Position numbers and translations under genes: made by a program. A stretch of DNA of 64,000 bases from Eopsaltria australis (taxonomy: Eukaryota > Chordata > Aves > Passeriformes > Petroicidae). Each line of letters begins with the position of its first letter. Positions within the stretch are counted from its first letter, which is position 1. The DNA lies in assembly GCA_034509425.1 (NCBI GenBank), contig JAVTVJ010001682.1, positions 124,001 through 188,000 of the forward strand, in the 5' to 3' direction. The notes under the pieces were generated by a model. It saw nothing but the letters and a program-made list of their open reading frames with translations. It was not told the origin of the DNA and searched no databases. This document shows positions 9,812 through 21,900 of the stretch, piece by piece.

Positions 9812-9971
9812 GCAAGCTGTCCCAATGGCCTCAGAAGGGCAAAGTGAGGATGCAGAACATGCAGCTGAGCCTCCTGCAGCTCCTGTGCAGAGGGACATGA
9901 CATTCCAGTGGGGAGCCATCCTCGCTGCAGTGAAAGACCAGCTCCCATCCCTGGACTCTGACTCATCCTCA
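9812..9971 (+). CDS. DNAAF8: DNAAF8 coding exon 1 (ATG 9825)
   Basis: The acceptor TTTGCTTCAAG ends at 9811, 13 leader bases follow, then ATG at 9825 (CCCAATGG; G at +4). The 49 codons end at donor TCCTCA/GTAAGC in phase 0. Residues 24-49 include MTFQWGAILAAVKDQLPSLD and an SDSSS end, the conserved N-terminal signature of C16orf71 proteins. The start is the only ATG upstream of that signature in the exon. Confidence 0.9.
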
Positions 9972-12900
9972 GTAAGCACTGAAAATCTGCTTTTCTTCCC
10001 TCTGGATCATGGAAAAATTATCAAGAGTGTGTTTCTCTTTCTTTCAAGAGCAGGTGACCTTACCAGGCATCTTGGGGTGGCTGGTGTGGTGTCCTGGGTG
10101 GGCTGCCTGTCCTGACTGTGGAACAGTGTGTTAATCCACAGCCTTGTGGATTATTCTTAATTATCAGAGTGCAATTGCCATCTCCTCTCCCTGTATTTGG
10201 ATTCTGCCCCTCTGCTCAGCTCAGGTGAGACCCCACCAGCAGAGCTGCCTCCAGCCCTGGGGCTCAGCACAGACTTGGAGCTGCTGGAGAGAGTCCAGAG
10301 GAGGCACCAGGATGATCAGAGGGATGGAGCAGCTCTGCTGTGATCCAGGCTGAGAGAATTTGGATTGTTCAGCCTGGAAAAGAGAAGCATCAGGGTGACC
10401 TCATTGTGGCCTTCCAGTGCCTCAAGGGGCTCCAGTAGAGCTGGAGAGGGACTGGGGACAAGGGATGGAGGGACAGGACACAGGGAATGGCTTCCCACTG
10501 CCAGAGGGCAGGGATGGATGGGACATTGGGAAGGAATTGTTCCCTGTGAGGGTGGGGAGGCCCTGGCACAGGGTGCCCAGAGAAGCTGTGGCTGCCCCTG
10601 GATCCCTGGCAGTGTTCAAGGCCCGGTTGGACAGGGCTTGGAGCAGCCTGGGACAGTGGAAGGTGTCCCTGCCCATGGCAGGGGTGGCACTGGGTGGGCT
10701 TAGAGGTCCCTTCCCACCCAAACCATCCTGGTATTCTATGATATGATGGATTATTATGCATTTGAGGCTGGTGTCACATGTTCGCTCCACAAGCCATGTT
10801 GCTTTTTCATGCTTTTTACCTGCCAAAGAAGCATAATTGCAGAAATCTTTTCATATGAAGTGTGAGACTGAGAGGTGTTGTGCAGCATTCTTGACTGGTA
10901 CAGGTTTTTCACTTGCTGGGCCTGGGCCAGGCTGTTCCTGGCTGCTGAACATCTCTGTTCACAGGACAGCATTGATCTGGTTCTCCTCTCTAGTCCAAGA
11001 TGCTCTGGCATTGACTTTTCTGAGGGGATAATATCTCTCAAGATTTGATTATTAGTGAGCTTTTGTCCAAATCAGAACATTGTGTTAATTTTCAAACATG
11101 TATAAACTTGAAAAACATTTTGAACCCACAAAGGATATATTTTATCCCAACTTAGTGTGGCCGTTAATGGTACAAGAGGAGTCTTGTGAGATGTGAAAGA
11201 GCCTGAAATGCCTCCAGTGGGTATTTATTTATTAATTATTTATTATTATTCAATGATCCAAAGCAGTATGATCTGGTGGAAAAAGTGTTGATGGGGATTC
11301 CATGACTTGGGTTCCTCACTGTCCTGCTGGACAAGCCCCATTCCCTCACTGTTCTCAGCTCCCTCTACCTACACTCTATTTTAATTATTTATTATTTAAC
11401 CCTTGCATGTTAACATGTGTCTCCATAGCACAGATGGGGGCCCAACACTGAAATTATTTCGAGACATTCTTGTTATGTTACAAGCAGGCTAAGCCAGAGG
11501 AGCAGCTCCATATTTTGGTGCCAAACACCATTGTGTAACCCTAAATCATGCTGAACCTTTTTTTTTTTTTCACTCTTTACAATCTCCAAATTCTCTGTTT
11601 CTATCCCACGTGGAAAAGATTTCCTGCAGAAGGAACTGAGGCAATCTGTCTGGCACTTCATTTGCATTCAAAAGATGTGGTTGTGTAATCCCTGTCCTGC
11701 TGAGGCTGCACTTCCAGGGCTGCACCTTTGTGCGGGCAGTTTCCACGTGCTGAAAGATCCATTTGTGCATCTGAGAGCTGCCACCTGAACGTGCTCTGCT
11801 CCCACCTCCAAAAATGGCACTCACTAATGTGTTTTATGCCCTGAAACCCTTTCATTGCCCTGATATGCAATTTATTAAGAGGAAAGATGTTGTCTTGCAG
11901 TTGGCTTCGTGTTAAGTTAATGACACCAGAGAGGATTCTCTGCAGTGTGAATTCCCAAAAATTTACCCTTGCAAAACAAAGGGACAAGCAGGAAAGCTGT
12001 GTCTTGACTGCTGAGGAAGTGCTTAATCTCCCTTAGGTGTCCATGCATAAGGATTCATCTCCAGTGCATATCTGATGTTTAAAAAAGGGATTTTCAGAGC
12101 TATCTAAATGCTGCCCAGCCAAACACAGGTGCTGTTACTTTCAGTCTTGATCTCTGACCTGCCTCATCACTCCAGTATTGCCCAAGGATCTGGAGTTTTG
12201 CCTCAGCCTGGCTGCTCCCCCTGGTCTGTTCTGCTCATTCCTCTTGGATGCTGTGGGACTGGGCTTTGCCTGGTGAGGCTTTGCCTTTCCAGTCTCTGAG
12301 AATCCCAGAATCCCAGAATGGATTTGGGTTTAAAGCTCACCCAGTTCCCCCCGCTACCATGGGCAGGGACTCCTTCCACTATCCCAGATTGTGTCTAGCC
12401 TGGCCTTGGACACTGCCAGGGATCCAGGGGCAGCCACAGCTTCTCTGGGCACCCTGTGCCAGGGCCTCCCCACCCTCCCAGGGAACAATTCATTCCCTAT
12501 ATCCCATCTATCCCTGCCCTCTGGCAGTGGGAAGCCATTCCCCCTTGTCCTGGCACTCCAGGCCCTTTATTGAGCAGCTCTGCTCTTGCCTCTCTGATGG
12601 TGAAGGAGGTAGTGCAGAGAATCACGTGGGAGTTAGAGAACTTCCTACACTTTTCATTGCTTTTTTTCAGCAGGATGTTTGTCATCAGCCTCCATGGGAA
12701 CTCGATGTTTTACACGTTTTTTACATTTGTAGCTTGCTGAAATGTTGGGTTGGTGACTCTTGGGCTACCAGACTGTCTAGTAAAGATGTCACTGCAAGGA
12801 AACTTCTTGTCTGCACTTCAAGGGGTGACAACATGGGAGTTGTCACTGCAAACCAGATATTCCAATATCAGTGAGTATTGCAGTCTCCTGTTTAATTTCT

Positions 12901-15900
12901 CTTTTTTTTTCTGTTTGCAGGCTGATTGTGAGAGTGATGAGGAGCTTTTCATCTTCCAGCGGGACCTGCCAAACTTAATTCCAGACCTGTCGGAAGAACT
13001 GATGATGTTTTCCCTGGAAGACTCCCAGGAGCAGGTTGGGACTGTTGTGTGTGGGCTGTGTTGTCACCCCTCTCTTCTGGCTGTCCCCAGTGTGTGCAGC
13101 TGCTGGTGTCTGACCTATTTGTCTGAACTGGAAAAGTTTGGTCCTCAATATTTTCTCCCACTAGAAAATAGAACTTTATTTCTCTTTTTGCAGTGGCCCT
13201 TCAAAGTTTTCTCTGCTCTTGAGATTTTAGACCTGTTTTTGTCCCATCTCCTGGCAGTTTTTATTGTCCCTTTACTGTTTTTCTTTCCTGTGCACTAACT
13301 AACACTGTGCAATCATTTTATGTGTCTAGAAAATGAATTAGGACAGTGCAAGAAGGAGGAAAAGTATGAAGTTTACTCTTTGAACACCTTTTCTGGGATA
13401 AAATAATCACATTGTTCCTTCAGCAATGAAGATGAATCCATAGAATCACAGAATGGTTTGGGTTGGGATAATGAGCACATGTATGAAAATGTAATTTAAA
13501 GGACGTTTAGCACTGAAATTAAAGTTTCTGGAAAGTAAACGGTCTCACTGTTTTCCATGAGGAATGTGGTGTGGGTTGTTTCCATATGGTGTCTGAGTTG
13601 GAGCTGTTGCCTTCCAATCGCTCTGTTTTGGTTTATTATCCACTTGCAAAGCTCAGGGAGATTGGCTTTCTGCATGTTTGTGCTTTCTCTACCTGCAGCA
13701 AATCCAGGAGACAGAAAGACTTCGATGGGAGATCTGGAACAGAGACCTGGAAAGTTTTGACTTCCAGGAAAAAACAGATGGTGCCCAAATCAGTGCAAAA
13801 GAAGATGTACAAATGATTAAAGATGAGGCTCCTGAACCTGCCAGCCAGACTGAAGAAATGCCAAGCCAAAAGGGAGCTGTTCTTGAAGAGTCTCCTGCAG
13901 ATTCTACAGATCACCTTGAGGAGAAAGAACTGGGCAGGACACAGGCCAAGGAAAGAGGGAACTCCTGCCTTAATGCAGCAGTGTCTGTGGAAGAGCTGTG
14001 CAGTAAAAAGGAGAGAAAAAAGCTGATAGAGACAAAGATACTCTCCAAAATCATTGTGCAGCCATCCCCAAAGCAGGATGTCAAGCCTCCCTCCCATGGC
14101 ATCAGCAATGGTTTAGGAAGACTTGCAAAGGAAGAAACCTCCTCAGCCGAGCATCTTGGAGAAGTCACCCATTTGTCACTGCAGGCAAGTGGCCCTAAAA
14201 GCTTTGGGGGATTGCTGCTGGTGGGGTGGGGGCACAGTCAGTGCCTGCACAATCCCACTGCAGCAAGGAGCTGAAGTGCCCAATTCTCACACACCACAGG
14301 GGCTGTGTGTTACACGAGCACCAAAAACTGTCCCAAGGCTGCCAGTGCAAGTCCAAACCATTGCAAAAGCCCTGGATCAGCAGCAGGGTCCATGGAACTG
14401 TTCAGGGAAGCCAACCACAGCATCAGTCCTTGGGAAGGCAAGGAGTTTTTCAAGTTCCAGGCAGACTTCACATTAAAACAGGGAGCTTTCTAGCCTTCCA
14501 ATGGAGTGCTGGAGGTGAGGAGGTGTTTAGGGTTGTTCCTGAAGTCCTAAATCTCACTCACCTACGGCAGGTGGGATGAGGAGCTCAGTGTTAACTGGGA
14601 TGTGGCCCAGAGTGGAGAGGTGGTTCTCTTCAGCACTGAGTTACAGATCTGCCTGTATTGATTTTGAGTTCATTAGGACTTAATCAGCACAGAACAGGTC
14701 CTGATCTTTCTGTTCAAAGCCTTCCACAGGTCAGAGGAGAGATATTTCCCTTCCCCTTTCATGTATTCACAGAAATGAACTTTTTGATGTTAGAGCTGTT
14801 CCAGTCCAGGCAAATCATGCAGCTGCTGGCCTGTGAGTTAAATTGTGCTGCATCATTGAAGGGCATCTTTTTCAAGTGGGTCTGGATGTAATTCCCAGCT
14901 CACCTCATAGAATTCAGTGTCTCTGTTAATTCAGGAGGCACTATTTGCCTTTCAGAACCTGTTTGACATCAGTGACTTCAATGAGCTTTTGGTGCTTTTG
15001 GGTGAGTTCTGAGACCAGGCTCAATCTGTTCTCACTTTCATTTAGGAGGGGGTTGGTGCTCCCCAGCTCAGCCAGGCACCTCACTTTGTGTCAAGTTGCT
15101 AAACCTAATATACAGTTTCTTGATTCCTATCAGTTCATATGAATTTTTTTAGGTTCCTTTCTGTGTTAGAAATTGAATTGTGCAAACCTTCACTTCTTTT
15201 TCTTCTGGACTTTCTGCTGTAGTGTTAGAATAGAACTAATCAAGGTTCAGATATGTGTGAAGATTTAGTGCTCAGGAAGGAGGGAGAACCTTCTCTTCAA
15301 CAAGAGGGGCAGATGCTGGAGGTTTTAGCAAACTGCTGGGTTTGGAGGCTGCTTCTGCTTTTTTAAAGGCCATGAGTGGTTGTGTGAAATGCCTGTTTGT
15401 GGCAGTGGTGTCATTGTCACAACTCACAGCCCCCTTCCTTTCAATAGAACTTGTAAGCACTTCTAATTCCTGGTGATGGTATTTCATAGGGGTGTGGATG
15501 CTTTTCATTAAAACTTCATTTTCAATTAATGTTCAGAGGGGAAAGCAAGGAGTGGTTTAAATGCATGTGGACTCTCATGGCATTAGGTGAGTGTGCCCTC
15601 AGCCAGGGATTCAGAGCAAGAAAATGGGTGATCCTCTCTCTACGGTGGGGTGAGCAGCTGTGAGATATCACCTGACACTGACTGTACCCAGAGCAATGGG
15701 AATTCACCCTGCTCAAAAGTTGGAGGGGGAGGAGAAGGCTCATCTCAAAGAACTGAAGAGCCACAAGTCCTCCTGTGGGTGGCAGTGAGAAGCTCTCACA
15801 TTATTCATGATGAGAATGCACATGCTTGGCCTTGTATCAGGCCACTTTTTTATCTGTTCCACTTTCTCCAGTGATTTTTTGTAGTCTTATCAAAAGGGTT

Positions 15901-18900
15901 TACGATTCTTGGAGAAAAAGCCTCAGCAGAAGCAGCTGAAGCAGCTGGAGGGATGCAGTGTCTGAAGGGATGTAATAAATGCATTCCTTTCCTTACAGCA
16001 CTTCCTCTGGCATTGCTGAAAGCACTGAAATTAGGGGTGGTCTTTTGGGAGCAAACTTTCCATCACATTCCTCTTGTTTTCTTTCAGGATATTGAGAAAT
16101 TGGATCTAGACAAGAATCCTGAGGAGCTGGAGCAGCAGAGAGATAAAACTCATGCAGAAGTTGCTTTCTTCCCAGCAGATTATGGTAATGTCACAGTTTG
16201 AAAATGCATAAAAATAAATAAAACTCAGGTTCCTGTATTTAAGTCATTCCCTGCAGCATAAATTTGAACGCTGAAATCATAGTGGGTTTTTAAAATGCTT
16301 CTAAAACATGTTTAATTAGCTTTCCTAAGATTTCATCTAGGTTTCTTAGCCTGAAGCCAGTGCTTCATGGCCTGCCACAGGCCAGACAAGCCAGGTACAA
16401 AATTACCTTTATCCTTCCCCTGGTGCCAGGCTGTAGGAAAAGGGACAATGTGAAATGGGGAGTATTGGGAGATTCCATGGCAGAAGACCACAAGTGATGG
16501 TTATTTTGTTGCTCTTCCACAGCGACCTTCAGGAGGAAGTCTGAAGAGGAACTCATGAAGAGGCTGGGAGAGCTGTGTGCCAGACAGTCCAGGGCAGTGT
16601 CCCCTCCCTGTGGGTGGCCCCCAGCCAAGCTCTGCTCCTTCCAGGGACAGCAGGACAATAAGTAGGTCCTTTTCTGTCACATATCCCAGCTAATCCTGGC
16701 TGCCAGAGTGGATACCTGGGAACTCCTGGTCCTCCATAGGGTTTTTCTCTGTAGCCTTGCAGAAAGCTGATACTGGAGTTGGAATACTCACTCATTCATA
16801 TCCATTTGATGATAAACACCTTGGCATTCTCCATCAATCTTTGTCTAGACCTTACCAGACACTTGGGATAAATGGGAAAGGCAGGAAAATGAGGCTAAGC
16901 CAATTAATCCTGCTCACCTCTTTTGTCATCTAGGGTATCAGTTTCTCCTACTGGTAACTCAACTGAATAAAAATACACAGGATGATTTTCTGTGGGTATC
17001 AGTGGACATGTCAGTGCTTCTTGGAGGTATCTGTGTGAAGGAAGAGCATTGTCAGGCTGTTCAGAGGGAACCACATCAATGGTGGCAGGACAGAGGAAAT
17101 AATGGGTGAAAAAGTGGAGGGGAAGGTGGGAAACATCCTCATTGCCAGAGCAGGGAGAGCCACTAGGGTAATTTGCACTTTGTGTGCCTGGGAGGATAAA
17201 ATGGAATTGCCAGAAGAGGCAGAGAGGAAAGGGGGACTTGTTCTTACACTGAGATGTTAAAAGTTGTGATCTCTCTGGTGCCTGCCTTTGTCCTCCAGAA
17301 CAATTTGGTGGTGTCACATTTTGAAAACTAAATATCCCTCTCCATCCTGCCTGTGATCTGTGTTCCTGGGGGAAGCTGAGTCCTTGAATTTTGATGTTAG
17401 GCAGAAGCAGAGCTGGAATCTGTGTGGTAGCCAAGCGCAAAGCTCCTTTCTCAGTCCAGTTTTGATCCCAGTCCACTCCCTGCAGGATTCCTTGTGTCGA
17501 TGAGGCAGAGGATATGCTGAGATGGTGTTTTCTGTGTGTAGGGATATTGCCTTGCCCTCACCCCCACCAAGTTCTCTGAGGATGAGATTCCAGGGCCTGC
17601 CAAAACCTGCAACTGTGTACATAGATTTGAGAGATGCTGAGCCACAAAAACCAGTGACAGTCCCTGAAGAGAAACAAAGGTAAATCCTGGCTTTATTGGG
17701 AGTGAGAAGTAAGTAACAAAAAGTGAGAAATTTAAACCTTTCTGAATCTCATACTTGCGAAATGTAACTTTAAAAATGTTCTTTCACACCTCTGTCATAA
17801 GAAGAAACCTTGTAGTTAATAAACAGCTAATAGGTAATAAACAGGTAAACATTTTGGTCTAGCTGCTTGAATATTTAAATTTTCTTTTTCTAGAGTAATA
17901 GTGTGAAGAACTCTCCATAACACCTGGAGATCTTCCCTGGAAGTCCCTCTCCCTTTTTCCTCATTTTCTAAATTTGCATCCTAGATGCACTTTGCATCCT
18001 AGGAGTAACCAAGAGCCAACATTCAGTTTGAACAGAGTTAATTAATATGGTCTGATTGTTTCACAGTGCAAGTGACAGCTCCTCCTCCTCTGAAGAAGAA
18101 GAGACTGTGATGATTAAGGATGAAGCAGAAAGGAGAATGTAAGATTCCTTACCAGGACCCTGGTTCAAGTGATATGATGTTCATTTTTTCTGAAACTAAA
18201 ATAATTGCCCTAACAGTGATCAGAGTGAAAGTCTGTGTAACTTAAAAATCTTCATTCCTGGTCTTCACAGCAACAACAAAAAAAGGCCAGTAATGAAAAT
18301 GCTCCAGAGTGGCCCCAGGAGGTCACTCTTTTCCTGTTGCATGGTAAAAGCTAGAGAGTTGTTGATCCTTGAGGCAAGACTTGCACCTGTCCAGCTGCTT
18401 GGGACAGCTCAGAACGCAGCCAAAGGTGCTCTGGGGGCTGGAAACTGTGACACCAGAACTGTGCTTGACATGACTCAGAACCAAACTTTAGAAATGTTGT
18501 AGGGAGTTGACTCAGACAAACCTTTATTTTTAGAAATAATAAAATAGGCTAGAATGGATAGAGATTTAAAGAGAATATTGACTGCATTGTATGGGCAGGG
18601 ACACTCCCAATTCTCCTTAATGGGAGGGGAGTGTTATGGGTGGAATCCTAAAGTGTAAATTCCTCAACAGGCACAGATGTCAGCCTTTTGTTGCTAAACT
18701 CCTGGATTCATATCCATAGGTTATCAGACATTTGATGTGAAGCAGAGGTGTCAGATCTAACCATCTTCCTGCATTCATGCTCTGGGTTCCATTTGGAATT
18801 CTGCAGCCTGGAAGTTCAAAGCACAGCAGGGCAGGGGACAAGCAGAACACGTGTCTTGTTGTGCCAGCCACTTACACCTCTTCTAATGGTTTGGAAGAAG

Positions 18901-21900
18901 AGATGATTTGACAAGGAACAGAGCCCAGACAATGTAATTTAGAACATCTAATGCAAACCCAGTGAAAAGCAGGGACAAGGTGATGCTTGGGGGACTCTCC
19001 CTGGCACTGCCACAAGTTCAGCAGTTCCATCAGCGTGAATCTGCAGTGATGGAGAGCAGAGCTTGGATTTTGATTCACCTTAATGTTGCTAAAGAACATG
19101 CACAAATGTAATGCCTGGCAAATGCTGCTCAGTTCTGGCTGTAAATAAGAAATCCTCTTGGTCTCAGCAGGGCAGGACTGATCTCTTTCACAAGGAGTCA
19201 ATTCAGTTTCACTTTTATCTGGAACAAATCATTAAACAGGAATTATTATTCTGTACATGCAGATTATGTCATGACAGGACATTCCACTGTAACAATAATG
19301 TGCTTGCTGACAGTTCAGCTGTCTCATTGAGGAAATTAAGCCAAACACTCCACAATTCTAATAATTATTAGAAAAAACTTTTCACCTGCATGTATTTGAA
19401 CCCCACCCCCTATATCCAAAGGGGACAAAAATCTCTAGGCTCTGATTTCCATGCCAACCATACATTTGTTCAGGGCTCTTCTGGTAGATTTTGTGTTGTG
19501 CCTGAATGCAGAAGAGGTAAATAAATTGCCAGAAAGATCAATTTTGTGTTCTGGCTCTGTTTGTATCACCTGAGTGCTGGTGCTGCTGTTACTCACTGTT
19601 ATTATTCCTGTAGATGCCCAGTCCTTGTTTTGAGCTCTCATTGTATGAGAAGTTCCTCAGAGACCGAGTTTATTCCTATAATGCTTTATCTTGATGAAAT
19701 CAGGTTTTTATTTCCTTTGCAGGAGGAATTGCTCAGGGAAGAGCCTGTTACTGCAACAACTCCGAGCAGCTCGTAAGGAGGCCTTGGAGCTTCTGCATAA
19801 AGCTCCTGTTCCAGCTGAGAAACTGCATCCAGAAAGGCTGGAACACAGAGGTTCCCCTGATAAAAGTCAAACCCAGTCTTGGGAAGTAAGGCAAGAGAAA
19901 AATGAGGTGGTTCCCAGGAAAATTATAAGACCAGGCAAGGAAAGTGCCTCCTTTTCAAGCTGTGGGGACAACAGAGCTGACCCAGAGAAAGAGAACAAAA
20001 TGGAAGCTGAGAAGATTCAAAATGCAGGAGATGCTCCTGAGCGTCCTCAAATTACAGCAAAATTGCCAAGGTATCCCACAAGAAAAGTAATCAGTGGGTT
20101 TGGATGTGGCTTCTCTAATTGTCCAGGATTAAAGAACACTGCTTACCTGGGCTGTGAGCTGGAGCAAGGGGGTGTCTGGTTTTGTTACCTGGAAAGAACA
20201 ACAGCCCTGGCAGCTCCTGCTGGAAGCTTTAGAGGCAGCCTCAGTGGGGCCTGGAATTAGATGAGCTATGGCACTTCTGACACTGTAAATTGAGCCTTTT
20301 TCTTTAGCTTTTATTCTACAGAAGAGGAGGATAACACAGTATTGATCTCCTTTAGGAACAACAGCACTGAGATTTCCTAAGCACAGGTTCCTAGAAAATA
20401 GGTCTGGAAGGGTCAGGCTCCCTGTGCCAATAAAGAGTGAGGTAAAATCTAATATCTCCTGGCAGATCTTTACAGAACTTGGTCTTGAAATCCTCAGTGG
20501 TGAGGATTCCTTGACTCCCAGGAAGTACATTTTGCTGTTTAATTATCCTTAGAGTTGTAAAGCTTTTTATTAAGTCTAGCTTAAATTAGCCTCTCTTCAA
20601 TTTAAGCTTACTTTTGTTGTGTTCCCAGAAGGAATTGAAAATGGTTTATTCTGTTTCTCAATATAAAACACCTTTTACAAACCAGAAGATGTATCAGTCT
20701 CTCCATGTAATTTTTTGCTTCCAAACAAAGGAATTCTGACTCTTTGCCACCAAGAAAAGTGCAAGATCTTGGAGTTACAAAGTACACCTGTGAGGAATGC
20801 CACAGGAGCATCCTGGAAAGCTTTAAAAAACAGAAATGAGAGTGCTATCAGTTGAGGAAATTGCAGAGTTATTTGGGCCTCTGCCTCCCTGGGCTTAGTT
20901 TAATGTAGTGTATTGTGGAGAAGGTCTAATTTCAAAGTGAAATCAGGTGGTTGCCTTGTGCACCTGCCCAGCTGTTTGGGAGAGCTCCATTATGCTGCCT
21001 TTTCAAAGGTTATATCCTGCTATTTTCAGAGTGAAATTTAACATTCTGACTTTGACATATGAGCCCTGGAAAGAATTAGGATCTGCCTGCTCTGGAGACT
21101 GTTACTGTGTCAGAGTTAAACACTTGCCTGCCCTGCCACTGAGGCACCTCAGCTGCTGTGTACCTGCTTTAAATGGCAGCTGCTCTGTTGCAGGGGTTTT
21201 CCCTCTGGAGTTCCTGACGTTAAGCTCATTGCTTCCATCAGGAATCCTCAACTCCATTTTGATTACCTGTTAGCCTGAGATGGCAGCCCATGGCCAGGCA
21301 AGAATGTGGGTTATTTATTGTCTTTGAGTGAGAACTCAGTGATTTTAACTGATTCCAGTTTTCTCTCTTGCTATTCCAGTTATTGCTGGGGCACCTGGGG
21401 CTGGAAGAATTCAGAAGAAACTGAACTTTGTGTTTGCCTGGGATGATATTCCAGTTGTGGCAGCAGGGACAGAGGCATTTCTCACCAGTTGTGCAAACTG
21501 CTGCCAGTGCCCAGGAAGAGGGAGAGGCACTTGTTACACAATGACAGGACAAGGGACAGGGGGCTTAGCCTGTCAGAGGGCAGGGTTAAGGTGGGATATT
21601 GAGGAGAAATGGCAGATGAAACCTTTCTGCAGGCATCCAGATGTAGAAAGATGGGAGGTGTTGGGATCAGGGGAAATTTGTCTCTGTCCTATCCTGTAGC
21701 AGATAGGAAGGGAAATGGGGTTAGACTGGGAATCTTGGTGTGGAGATGGGGAGTGACACATCACAAACACACCTCTGCTTCAAGGAGTTGTGATCTCCAC
21801 ACAGATCATCACCACGTATCAAAAGTTTGATCTCTGCTCCTTTTCTTTGAGTTTTCTTTTCTTCTTAGAGAGATGATTCCATCCACTGACAAGTTCTTGT

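Larger units (their letters stand above)
9972..12920 (+). other. DNAAF8 intron between coding exons 1 and 2
   Basis: 2.9 kb with a forward CR1 (10210-10748), a reverse CR1 (12297-12575), a TTA-rich run (11222-11250) and a T12 run near 11558. The remainder is unique sequence without recognised exons. Confidence 0.75.

Noticed and set aside
20071..20086. Alternative donor at 20087 extending DNAAF8 exon 8 by 16 bases
   Set aside because: It leaves phase 0, whereas exon 9 requires phase 2; the donor at 20071 fits.
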